Origin: Clostridiales bacterium
GTDB taxonomy: Bacteria > Bacillota > Clostridia > Saccharofermentanales > Saccharofermentanaceae
Assembly: GCA_017615325.1 (NCBI GenBank)
Contig: JAGAAI010000026.1
Location: 1 to 47,912, forward strand
Length of the DNA stretch: 47,912 bases
Reading direction: 5' to 3'
Below the pieces are notes generated by a model. The model did no database searches, had not been told where the DNA came from, and saw nothing but the letters and a program-made list of their open reading frames with translations. Positions 8,312 to 15,896 of the stretch are shown here, one piece after another. The stretch's first letter is position 1; every line of letters starts with the position of its first letter. The position numbers were made by a program, and so were the translations under genes.

Positions 8312-9409
8312 TTATTCCTCCTGAGATTCTCTAAATGTGTCATCAAGCCTGTCTGCCATCTTTCTCTGCACTGACGGGTACAGGTGTGAGTATCTGTCCG
8401 TAATAGTTACAGTCTCATGCCCGAGACGATCTGCAATCTGTACCGGCGAGTATCCGAGTTCGACAAGAAGTGCACAGCATGAGTGCCTCAGATCGTGTAT
8501 TCTAATTCTCTTCACTCCAGACTCCTTCGCCCCACGATCCATCTCGTGATGAAGAAATGACTTACTAAAAGGGAATAACCGGCTTGTATCATCAAGCCCG
8601 TATATTGAGTCAAAGTAATCTGCCATCTCATCACACAGGAACTGTGGCAGTTCTATGGTTCGATTACTCTTCTCGGTCTTAGGAGATGTGGTCATCTCCT
8701 CACCGTTTACAACCTGATATGTCTTGTTGATACGGAGAGTCCGTTTCTCAAGATCAAAGTCTTCTCTCGTGAGCGCCAGAAGTTCACCTGAGCGGATTCC
8801 CGTCCAATACAGAATCTGGAATGCATAATAGGACATTGGTTTACGCTTCATGGTTTCGATGAACTTCATATATTCATCCTTAGTCCAAAAGAGCATCTCC
8901 GGTCCGTGTTGCTTCCCCATCTTCTTGAATGCCTTACAAGGATTCTTCGGAAGATCGTAATACTTAACGGCATGGTTGAATATCGCAGTCAATTGATTGT
9001 TGATTGACCTAAGATATGTTGCCGAGTATCCTTTACCATCCGCATCCCTCAAATTAAGAATCTCATTCTGCCACTGGAGGATATGTGTGTTATTGATCTC
9101 TGAAAGACTTAGACCTTTAAAGTATGGCCTGATGTGCATGTTAATAAGCTGTGTCTTATTTGCATAAGTGCTTTTCTTTATCTGCGGCTTCATATCCTCC
9201 ATATATGAGTCGACAAATGAGTCGAAGCTCATGTTGATGTCCTTTGAGGCCTTAGCAAGAAAGACATGCTCATACTCGAGAGCATCCTTCTTTGTATCGA
9301 ATCCTCTCTTGATATGTCTCTTGCGCTCTCCTTTCCAGTCGGTGTAATAGCAGGAAACTTTCCATTTCCTGCCCTCGTAACCTTTACCGTTATCTTTATA
9401 AACTGCCAT
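8312..9409 (-). CDS. int: Tyrosine recombinase / integrase
   Basis: 365 residues from ATG 9409, preferred because GGGAGGTGG lies 7 bases upstream; a start 33 bases earlier would lack such a site and would deepen the overlap with the excisionase gene. The order is an AP2-like arm-binding N-terminus (VYKDNGKGYEGRKWKVSCYY), a SAM-like core-binding domain (about 60-150), and a catalytic domain with Arg in TGIRSGELLAL, HDLRHS, RLGHE and the nucleophile Tyr in TDRYSHLY. All five key residues are visible, so it should be active. It overlaps the excisionase gene by 14 bases. It should integrate and excise the 4.2-10.8 kb element. Confidence 0.92.
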   Translation of the reverse strand: MAVYKDNGKGYEGRKWKVSCYYTDWKGERKRHIKRGFDTKKDALEYEHVFLAKASKDINMSFDSFVDSYMEDMKPQIKKSTYANKTQLINMHIRPYFKGLSLSEINNTHILQWQNEILNLRDADGKGYSATYLRSINNQLTAIFNHAVKYYDLPKNPCKAFKKMGKQHGPEMLFWTKDEYMKFIETMKRKPMSYYAFQILYWTGIRSGELLALTREDFDLEKRTLRINKTYQVVNGEEMTTSPKTEKSNRTIELPQFLCDEMADYFDSIYGLDDTSRLFPFSKSFLHHEMDRGAKESGVKRIRIHDLRHSCCALLVELGYSPVQIADRLGHETVTITDRYSHLYPSVQRKMADRLDDTFRESQEE

Positions 9410-9608
9410 TAGTTCCACCTCCCTTAAGACAGGCTTCCTCATACCAGATGCGGTTCACCTTTCCGGAGACTACGATCGCTCTGGGATTTTCTTTCTTCAT
9501 CTGTGCGTTAAGTTCCTTGATCACGTCGTATGCCTTAGCTCTGGATACGCCGAGATCAAACATTACTGTGTCTACTCCTATAAAAAGAGGTTCTTTTTCT
9601 CTATTCAT
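9396..9608 (-). CDS. xis: Excisionase-like small DNA-binding protein
   Basis: 70 residues. The core MFDLGVSRAKAYDVIKELNAQMKKEN is a winged or plain helix-turn-helix, as in small Xis proteins of Clostridia that lie directly before an integrase; the tail RIWYEEACLKGG is also typical. It is the first gene of the minus-strand mobilization/integration operon and overlaps the integrase gene. It probably sets recombination direction and may also regulate the operon. Confidence 0.7.
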   Translation of the reverse strand: MNREKEPLFIGVDTVMFDLGVSRAKAYDVIKELNAQMKKENPRAIVVSGKVNRIWYEEACLKGGGTNGSL

Positions 9609-9700
9609 AATCTTTACTCCTTCCTATCCGCTTGTTATGCAGATATATTTTTGTATCGGTTGAATGGATAATACATCCATTAATATCGCCTGTCAATAGT

Positions 9701-9754
9701 TTTAGTCATCTTTTTGTGTCTGTTCTATATGTTTAGTCTTTCCTTTTATGTCTG
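9701..9754. repeat. Direct repeat pair in the divergent control region
   Basis: tttagtcatctttttgtgtc plus tg at 9701-9722 and tttagtctttccttttatgt plus ctg at 9732-9754 are near copies about 31 bp apart (three helical turns). They lie just upstream of the promoter of the regulator gene and upstream of the excisionase gene, so they are candidate operators for the HTH regulator or binding sites for the integrase or excisionase. Confidence 0.5.
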
Positions 9755-9757
9755 GCG

Positions 9758-9766
9758 TGGTATAAT
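9758..9766 (+). promoter_or_regulatory. Extended -10 promoter of the element regulator gene
   Basis: TGGTATAAT at 9758-9766 is a perfect -10 with the TGn extension. No clear -35 is seen at 17 bp; the direct repeats occupy that place, which would let a bound regulator control the promoter. Confidence 0.6.
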
Positions 9767-9804
9767 AGGGGCATGATTTCTACACAATTGAGGTGCTTTC
9801 GGAT

Positions 9805-10767
9805 ATGAAATTAGGCAACAAGATCAGGAAATACAGGCTCCTTAACGATATGTCTCAGAAAGAACTGGGAATGAAGGTCGGATTCTCCGCTGCTACAGCC
9901 GATTCGAGAATGAGAAAGTATGAGAGCGACGCCATGGCACCTAAGGCTGATATCCGCGCCAAGATTGCAGAAGCCCTGAATATAGATCTTGAGGCTATAT
10001 CAGATGTAGAGATATCTTCCTTTGCAGATATCATGTATGTCCTTTTCGAATTGGAAGAACAGTTTGGTCTTAAGATCGAAAAGAAGGATGGTAAGACATC
10101 CATAGTCTTCAACGATTCCGACAGGGATCTGGAGACATTAATAAGCTTCCTGACAGCATGGAAAGACAAAAAGGATGCTTTATCGGATGATCCGGAAGAC
10201 GAGCGTGATTATGAGATATGGAAGTCTCACTTCGCAACTGATATCTATGATTGCTATGCCAAAAAAGAGGAAGAGGTAAGTAACTTCTACAAGAAGTCTG
10301 TATCTTCTTACAAGGGATCATATGCTGAAACTACGTCAGATATCGTAAGACTGCTGAGAAAGATAGTAGAATCCGGGTTCTCCCTTTCCACAAGGACAAA
10401 GCATATATCTCAGGGCGTTCTGGCCAACGGATTTACATTCAAAGTTAATGAACTCCTGAATCCGCCGACAGAAGAAGCAAAGAAACTTTTCGCTCAGTTC
10501 CTGGCTGAATTCAAGAATTGGGAGAAATTAGGTGCAAAGACATTTACCGACATGCAGATGCCTGACGGATCGTTCTCTATTACATATTACATTGAAGTAA
10601 GCTCATTCAGTTTAATTATTAATCTCATTAATAACTTCATAAGACATTATGAGTGCAGAGAAGGCCAGAGCGAGTATGCAGTTGATGCCTTCGAGAGAAA
10701 CTTCGAATCCGACCTAGAGACATACTGCAATAACATAAAAGACGAAATCAAAATATTCTCCCGCTGA
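9805..10767 (+). CDS. XRE-family HTH regulator of the mobile element
   Basis: 320 residues from ATG 9805; the GAGGTG at 9790-9795 serves as its ribosome binding site, so the upstream GTG at 9793 is not used. Residues 1-65 are an XRE helix-turn-helix (IRKYRLLNDMSQKELGMKVGFS, then IAEALNIDLEAI). The remaining 250 residues are acidic and helical with no known domain. It is divergent from the excisionase/integrase operon, has its own extended -10 promoter and likely controls element excision and transfer. It is the last gene before the guaA terminator and so may mark the right end of the element. Confidence 0.75.
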   Translation: MKLGNKIRKYRLLNDMSQKELGMKVGFSAATADSRMRKYESDAMAPKADIRAKIAEALNIDLEAISDVEISSFADIMYVLFELEEQFGLKIEKKDGKTSIVFNDSDRDLETLISFLTAWKDKKDALSDDPEDERDYEIWKSHFATDIYDCYAKKEEEVSNFYKKSVSSYKGSYAETTSDIVRLLRKIVESGFSLSTRTKHISQGVLANGFTFKVNELLNPPTEEAKKLFAQFLAEFKNWEKLGAKTFTDMQMPDGSFSITYYIEVSSFSLIINLINNFIRHYECREGQSEYAVDAFERNFESDLETYCNNIKDEIKIFSR

Positions 10768-10783
10768 CCCGAGTTCAAAACTA

Positions 10784-10801
10784 GGGAACAATTTGGGAAC
10801 A
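10784..10801. repeat. Two gggaaca direct repeats at the probable element boundary
   Basis: gggaaca occurs at 10784-10790 and 10795-10801, 11 bp apart, between the regulator gene and the guaA terminator. Similar paired gggaaca words are seen beside attachment sites of tyrosine integrases (recalled), so these may be integrase arm sites. This is suggestive only. Confidence 0.35.
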
Positions 10802-10811
10802 TAAAATAGTG

Positions 10812-10834
10812 AAAGCCCCGTAGATTGGGGCTTT
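10812..10834. terminator. Bidirectional terminator between element and guaA
   Basis: AAAGCCCC, a 7-base loop, GGGGCTTT. The symmetric A and T flanks let it stop transcripts from both sides: the guaA-like gene on the minus strand and the regulator gene on the plus strand. Confidence 0.75.
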
Positions 10835-10848
10835 CCAAGGTTTATAGA

Positions 10849-11829
10849 CTATTCGTACTCGACCGTGGCCGGGGGCTTGGGAGTGTAATCGAAGAGTACT
10901 CTGTTGATGCCGGGAACTTCCGTTAAGATCCTCTGTACGAGATGATCGATGAGTTCGTCGGAGAGATGCTCTACCGTTACTTCCATAACATCCGTAGTAT
11001 TGATGGCACGGATGATGCATGGCCAGTCAAAAGTTCTCTTGCCGTCCTTGACACCCGTTGACTTGAAATCAGGAACGACCGTGAAGTACTGCCATACCTT
11101 GCCTTCGAGTCCGTTCTTTGCGAATTCTTCTCTCAAGATAGCATCAGATTCTCTTACAGCTTCGAGTCTGTCACGGGTGATGGCACCGGGGCATCTTACG
11201 CCGAGTCCGGGACCCGGGAAGGGCTGGCGGTAAACCATATTGTCGGGGAGGCCTAACTGCTTACCTACTACACGTACCTCGTCCTTGAAGAGGATACGTA
11301 CAGGTTCAACGAGTTCGAAGTTCATATCGTCGGGAAGTCCGCCTGCATTGTGGTGAGCCTTGATACCTGCATCGCTCTCGAGGATGTCGGGCCAGATCGT
11401 GCCCTGTGCGAGGAATTCGATACCGTCAAGCTTTCTTGCTTCTTCTGCGAATACTTCGATGAACTCACCGCCGATGATCTTTCTCTTCTGCTCAGGGTCT
11501 GTAACACCAGCGAGCTTATCCAGGAACCTGTCTGTTGCATCAACATAGATGAGATTTGCACCGAGCTCCTCACCGAAGACCTTGATGACCTGTTCGGGCT
11601 CACCCTTACGTAAGAGTCCATGGTTGACATGAACACAAACGAGCTGCTGACCGATAGCCTTGATGAGCATTGCTGCTACGACAGAAGAATCGACACCGCC
11701 AGAGAGGGCGAGCAATACCTTCTTGTCACCTACCTGATCCTGCAGCATCTTGATGCGCTCTTCGATATAGGCATCTGCAAGCTCGGGAGTCGTGATCCTG
11801 ACCATATTATCGGGACGTACTTCCAACAT
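10849..11829 (-). CDS. guaA: GMP synthase, ATP-pyrophosphatase subunit only
   Basis: 326 residues; ATG 11829 has AGGAGG upstream. It holds the ATP-PPase and dimerisation domains of GMP synthase: P-loop LSGGVDSS (43-49), IKAHHNAGGLP, YRQPFPGPGLGVRCPG and a C-terminal KPPATVEYE end. The enzyme adenylates XMP and replaces the adenylate with ammonia to give GMP. The N-terminal class I glutamine amidotransferase domain found in the usual 510-residue bacterial protein is absent, and 11830-11879 leaves no room for it. The protein must use free ammonia or a separate glutaminase subunit encoded elsewhere, as in archaeal GuaAa/GuaAb. The 3' end of guaA is a known integration target for islands. Confidence 0.93.
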   Translation of the reverse strand: MLEVRPDNMVRITTPELADAYIEERIKMLQDQVGDKKVLLALSGGVDSSVVAAMLIKAIGQQLVCVHVNHGLLRKGEPEQVIKVFGEELGANLIYVDATDRFLDKLAGVTDPEQKRKIIGGEFIEVFAEEARKLDGIEFLAQGTIWPDILESDAGIKAHHNAGGLPDDMNFELVEPVRILFKDEVRVVGKQLGLPDNMVYRQPFPGPGLGVRCPGAITRDRLEAVRESDAILREEFAKNGLEGKVWQYFTVVPDFKSTGVKDGKRTFDWPCIIRAINTTDVMEVTVEHLSDELIDHLVQRILTEVPGINRVLFDYTPKPPATVEYE

Positions 11830-11879
11830 AGTAAAACCTCCTATTGAGAATCAAAATTCAATAAGGAGATTATAGCACA

Positions 11880-12335
11880 TTAATCGCGTTCAAATGCAGC
11901 CCATAATCCCGTAACCAGGACCATAAATAAAGCCAGGATTATCAAATAGTATCCGGGACCGTTTGTTACAACCAGATTGGACTTCGATCCGGTCAGTCCC
12001 TCTGAGAATTTCATGAGGATCCTCATGGAAGCCGTAAGCGATGTCTTGGTAAGGTTAGTCCAGATGACCGCATAGACCGATGTGACAACATTCGCAAGTG
12101 CGATTATGGCAAGCGGCTTCCTGAAACCCGCCAGTACCATGATGATGCCCGCAATATCTGCAAGCAGCACGATAATGCCGTACCAGTACCAGTTATCGCC
12201 GTTGTAAAGAAGGCTCATGCTGGCCTGATCGCTGTAGGAACCCTCGATACTGAAAATATAGAACGGAATAAGAACTGCTATTGCAGAAATAATATTGGCA
12301 AGAATAAAAAATGCACCTCTCATCGTAAATCTCAT
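11880..12335 (-). CDS. Small four-helix membrane protein
   Basis: 151 residues from ATG 12335, which has AGGAGGG upstream; an open frame extends 120 bases further but without a binding site. There are four hydrophobic spans (GAFFILANIISAIAVLIPF; YWYGIIVLLADIAGIIMVLAG; PLAIIALANVVTSVYAVI; GYYLIILALFMVLVTGLWA) and no recognised family. Divergent from the hydrolase gene, with its own promoter. Confidence 0.6.
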   Translation of the reverse strand: MRFTMRGAFFILANIISAIAVLIPFYIFSIEGSYSDQASMSLLYNGDNWYWYGIIVLLADIAGIIMVLAGFRKPLAIIALANVVTSVYAVIWTNLTKTSLTASMRILMKFSEGLTGSKSNLVVTNGPGYYLIILALFMVLVTGLWAAFERD

Positions 12336-12372
12336 AGTATCCCTCCTGAAAGCTTTGATAACTCCAAGAATT

Positions 12373-12401
12373 ACAATATAACAAAAGATAAACCTAGTCA
12401 A
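12373..12401 (-). promoter_or_regulatory. Promoter of the small membrane protein gene
   Basis: On the minus strand TTGACT (12396-12401), 17 bases, TATTGT (12373-12378), about 38 bases before the ATG. Confidence 0.5.
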
Positions 12402-12419
12402 TAAAGCCATGCGCGCGAA

Positions 12420-12428
12420 TGATATAAT
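12420..12428 (+). promoter_or_regulatory. Extended -10 promoter of the hydrolase gene
   Basis: TGATATAAT at 12420-12428, about 30 bases before the ATG at 12458; the leader then carries GCAGGAGA as ribosome binding site. Confidence 0.55.
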
Positions 12429-12457
12429 AGTATTGCATAACGGCAGGAGATACATTT

Positions 12458-13261
12458 ATGGACGTCTATATAAACACAGTTAGGACAGAAGACATATCCA
12501 TGCAGTATATGAGGTTCGGAACGGGCCCTAAGACCATGGTCATATTGCCGGGGCTCTCGGTGAAGAGCGTCATACTGTCTGCTGATGCAGTAGCAAATCA
12601 GTATAAGTCCATGACAGAAGATTTTACGATCTATCTTCTCGACAGGAGAGAAGATCTGCCGTCTCTTTACACTGTCGAAGACATGGCTTCTGATACAGTC
12701 AAGGTTCTTAAGGAACTGGGGCTTTCTGATATTTATCTTTTCGGGGCATCACAGGGAGGCATGATAAGTCTTGTCATAGCAGCAAGATATCCCGGCATGG
12801 TAAAAAAGCTCGCTGTCGGTTCTACCTGTGCAAAGTTTGAAGGAAACTATCCTGCGATAGAAAAATGGATCAGTCTCGCCAAAGAGCAAAAGGGAGTCGA
12901 ACTCTTTCTTGATTTCGCTTCAAAACTTTATCCTGCATCTCTTGCCGCATCGCTTAATGACTTTCTCGTAACTACGGGGAAGAGCGTAACTAATGAGGAA
13001 TTCTTGCGATTCATAACTCTGGCTGAAGGAACATCAGGCTTTGACATTTTAGGTGAACTTAAGGATGTAGAATGTCCCGTTTTGGTCTTGGGATCTGAAG
13101 ACGATGCCGTTGTAGGACCCGAAGGCTCACACGATATCTATAATGCCCTGTCTTCAAAGGGAAATGTTAATATCCATATGTACGAAGGATTGGGACATGC
13201 GTCTTTCGATACTGCCGGGGATTACAGGGACAGGCTGACATCTTTCTTTCTCGAAGATTAA
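12458..13261 (+). CDS. Alpha/beta hydrolase
   Basis: 267 residues. Alpha/beta hydrolase fold: oxyanion region VILPGLSVKS (about 28-37), nucleophile elbow GASQGG with Ser98, acid Asp in LGSEDDAVVG (about 214) and catalytic His in GLGHASF (about 246). The substrate cannot be told; peptidase-, esterase- or lactonase-type members share these motifs. It is soluble, with no signal peptide. The MutS-type ATPase gene follows 17 bases later and is probably in the same transcript. Confidence 0.8.
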   Translation: MDVYINTVRTEDISMQYMRFGTGPKTMVILPGLSVKSVILSADAVANQYKSMTEDFTIYLLDRREDLPSLYTVEDMASDTVKVLKELGLSDIYLFGASQGGMISLVIAARYPGMVKKLAVGSTCAKFEGNYPAIEKWISLAKEQKGVELFLDFASKLYPASLAASLNDFLVTTGKSVTNEEFLRFITLAEGTSGFDILGELKDVECPVLVLGSEDDAVVGPEGSHDIYNALSSKGNVNIHMYEGLGHASFDTAGDYRDRLTSFFLED

Positions 13262-13278
13262 CACTTAGGAGGCATATC

Positions 13279-14991
13279 ATGACTACGGTCGAATCACATA
13301 ACATAAGCTTGCTTTACATCGATAACCAACATGAATTCGAGACCATGAACGATGAGACGGTCCATAATCTGGGACTGGACGAATTCGTTAAGGATGTAGC
13401 CTCCGATTCAAAAGAACAGCAGATGATACTCCGTATCCTCTCGCTCGTTACATCCTCTCCCGAAGTCGCCAGATTAAGACAGGATATATTCGACGATATC
13501 CTCCATCTTCCCGATGTCAGGGCAAGGCTCCTGGAACTCCTTAACAAGATCGAATATCTTAAGGATTACGGTTCATGGCGCAAGAGCGCGGAAGAGAAGC
13601 CGGGCCTTTGGGATCTGCTCCACAGGATGGAAGAGATCAACTCATATATAACGGCCGTAGAAGAGATGCGCGAATGCCTTAGCGATCCTAAGATCAAAGC
13701 GGAAGGGCTCATCGCATTAAAGGATTACATCGACACTCTCTATAACGATTCCTGCTTTGCGGAGATGAAGAAGGATACTGCCGATATCAAGGCGGATTCG
13801 GCTTCGATCCAGAGCCTCACGATCGGCATCAATCTCAACACGAGATTTGAAGCAGAGAGCTTAGGACTCGTATCAGTCAATTCAAAACAGTTCAAGAAAT
13901 CTGGTATCGTCGGCAACCTGGCTGATGCCATAGCCGCAAAAGACAGGATCAAAGAAGATGCGGGATGGGACGGAGACATGCATGTTATCCCCGCGAGCAT
14001 CGCCGATAAGGAGAGCACGCTTAACATGCTCGACCGCGGCGCAACCGCCCTCAACATGATGCAAAATCCCCTGATCTGGTCAAAGACTACCCTCTCCACG
14101 ATCCCTGACGGAGACGGCTCAATAAGCACCTCTCTCTATCTTTCGAATGCAGCATCCAAGATGACGGGACACCTGGTAAAGAAGCTCCGCTCCGTGCTCT
14201 CACAATATACCGATGTGTCCATAGCAAACATCTCCAGGCTCATTCCCGAGCTCATATACTACATAAGATTCGCGGAATATATTGAAGCAAAGACTGCCGA
14301 AGGAATGCGTTTCTGTAAACCGGAAGTCATAGACAAGGACAGTGATCTTCTGACTGAAGCCAAAGGCTTCTATAACCTTAAGCTCATCAATGCCGTAGGC
14401 AAGGCAGACGATATCGTGGATAACGATCTGACCTTTGATAAGGATCACATGATCTATCTTCTTACCGGTGCAAACAGGGGCGGCAAGACGACTCTTACCC
14501 AGGCAATAGGCCAGCTCTATGCTCTGGCACAGGGCGGGATCTATGTTCCCGCCGGCGGGTTCAGATATACTCCTGTTGACATGATCTTCACCCACTTCCC
14601 CGCTGACGAAGACAAGACCACTGACTTGGGCAGATTAGGAGAAGAATGCGTAAGGTTCAAAGAGATCTATAACGGCTCCACATCACAAAGCCTTGTACTC
14701 CTCAATGAGACCTTCTCGACTACTTCTTTCGAAGAAGGATATTACATAGCGACCGATGCGGTCAGGGCCCTCTGCCAAAAGAAAGTTAGAACCATATATA
14801 ACACCCATATGCATAAACTTGCCGCAGATTCATCAGGGGCCGGCAACGGTGTAACTTCAATCGTAATGGCAACCGACAACGGAAAGAGATCGTTCAAGGC
14901 TGTTCTGATGGCACCTGAGGGATCTTCCTATGCTCACGACATAGCAGAAAAATACGGTGTTACTTTTGAAATGCTGACTGGCGAAAAATAA
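13279..14991 (+). CDS. MutS-family ATPase without mismatch-recognition domain
   Basis: 570 residues, ATG with TAGGAGG upstream. The C-terminal 200 residues are a MutS-type ABC ATPase: Walker A GANRGGKTT (about 397), TDLGRLGEECVRF (in place of the MutS ST-x-EM-E motif), Walker B-like LVLLNETFSTTS (about 474) and the H-loop NTHMHKL (about 508). The N-terminal 380 residues are helical like the MutS lever/clamp region, but there is no Phe-x-Glu mismatch-binding domain and no C-terminal Smr nuclease. It is therefore neither MutS1 nor MutS2 but one of the short MutS-like groups of Firmicutes with uncertain function. Asn (LLNET) replaces the usual Asp of the Walker B DE pair. Confidence 0.8.
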   Translation: MTTVESHNISLLYIDNQHEFETMNDETVHNLGLDEFVKDVASDSKEQQMILRILSLVTSSPEVARLRQDIFDDILHLPDVRARLLELLNKIEYLKDYGSWRKSAEEKPGLWDLLHRMEEINSYITAVEEMRECLSDPKIKAEGLIALKDYIDTLYNDSCFAEMKKDTADIKADSASIQSLTIGINLNTRFEAESLGLVSVNSKQFKKSGIVGNLADAIAAKDRIKEDAGWDGDMHVIPASIADKESTLNMLDRGATALNMMQNPLIWSKTTLSTIPDGDGSISTSLYLSNAASKMTGHLVKKLRSVLSQYTDVSIANISRLIPELIYYIRFAEYIEAKTAEGMRFCKPEVIDKDSDLLTEAKGFYNLKLINAVGKADDIVDNDLTFDKDHMIYLLTGANRGGKTTLTQAIGQLYALAQGGIYVPAGGFRYTPVDMIFTHFPADEDKTTDLGRLGEECVRFKEIYNGSTSQSLVLLNETFSTTSFEEGYYIATDAVRALCQKKVRTIYNTHMHKLAADSSGAGNGVTSIVMATDNGKRSFKAVLMAPEGSSYAHDIAEKYGVTFEMLTGEK

Positions 14992-15058
14992 TAGTTCTAT
15001 ATTTCCCCTTTAGTGTTATACTTGTCTCTTGGATTTATAAGGAAACAGGAGAAAGAAC

Positions 15059-15727
15059 ATGAAAAACATCAGTAAGATATTAACGGCTTCAGCTATATGT
15101 GCATCCCTTGCCCTGGGTTTTGCTTCATGCAGACCGGATACAGCTCCCGAGATCACGACTGAGACCACGACGGAAACTACAACAGAAGCCACAAAAGATT
15201 CGGATGTGGCAAGTTCAGAAACAACAGTTGAAACAACAACGGAAGATACAACTACAGAGGCAACAGATACTACACCTGAATCATCCGAAGACACGGAAGG
15301 TCCTGCAGGCAACGGTCCTGACACTACAGATGCAACCTCAGAATCACCCGCTTCAACACCAGCCAAGATCACTGTCGCTTCAGCAGACGATGTAAATGTC
15401 GATAAAGACAAGAGTGACCATGTAAGCATCTCTACGGAAGAACCCATTACAACTCTCGTATTCTCTACAGATGTTACGGTAAAGGAATTTAAGATCTTAA
15501 ACCTTGAGATCACGGATTACGATGAAGAAAACGGTATACAGTATAAGTACGAGACAGCTTTTATACAGGAGGCACTCACTCCCGACAGGAGCCTTGTCTG
15601 TGACCTGACATTCGCAGGTGATCTCCCTACATTAGGATTCAGTTATATTGATACAGACGGTAATCTTAAGATCTTCTCGATCGGCATATCCGGAGAAGAC
15701 GGCTCTGTCGTGGTAAGCGAGATCTGA
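15059..15727 (+). CDS. Lipoprotein with Thr/Glu-rich linker
   Basis: 222 residues; ATG with CAGGAGA upstream. Signal peptide and lipobox LGFASC (Cys about 22). Residues about 30-105 are a low-complexity Thr/Glu/Ser linker (runs of TTTETT type), a cell-wall-spanning spacer common in clostridial surface proteins; residues about 110-222 form a compact, probably all-beta domain. No family is recognised. Monocistronic by position. Confidence 0.65.
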   Translation: MKNISKILTASAICASLALGFASCRPDTAPEITTETTTETTTEATKDSDVASSETTVETTTEDTTTEATDTTPESSEDTEGPAGNGPDTTDATSESPASTPAKITVASADDVNVDKDKSDHVSISTEEPITTLVFSTDVTVKEFKILNLEITDYDEENGIQYKYETAFIQEALTPDRSLVCDLTFAGDLPTLGFSYIDTDGNLKIFSIGISGEDGSVVVSEI

Positions 15728-15839
15728 TAAGGTAGCTTTATACCCGGATTTCTCTTTTTTATATAGTTCATTAATATTCTATTTGGGGGGAAACATATTA
15801 TCAACACACGAATAATTACCACTATAATCACAAGAAAAT

Positions 15840-15865
15840 AAGCCCCGGATTTTACTCCGGGGCTT
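15840..15865. terminator. Strong bidirectional hairpin terminator
   Basis: AAGCCCCGGA, 6-base loop, TCCGGGGCTT: a perfect 10-bp stem. On the minus strand it is followed by ATTTTC and lies 32 bases past the stop of the AAA ATPase gene; it can also stop transcription from the lipoprotein gene on the plus strand. Confidence 0.75.
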
Positions 15866-15896
15866 AGTACATAAAATTGTGATATATAGCGCAATT

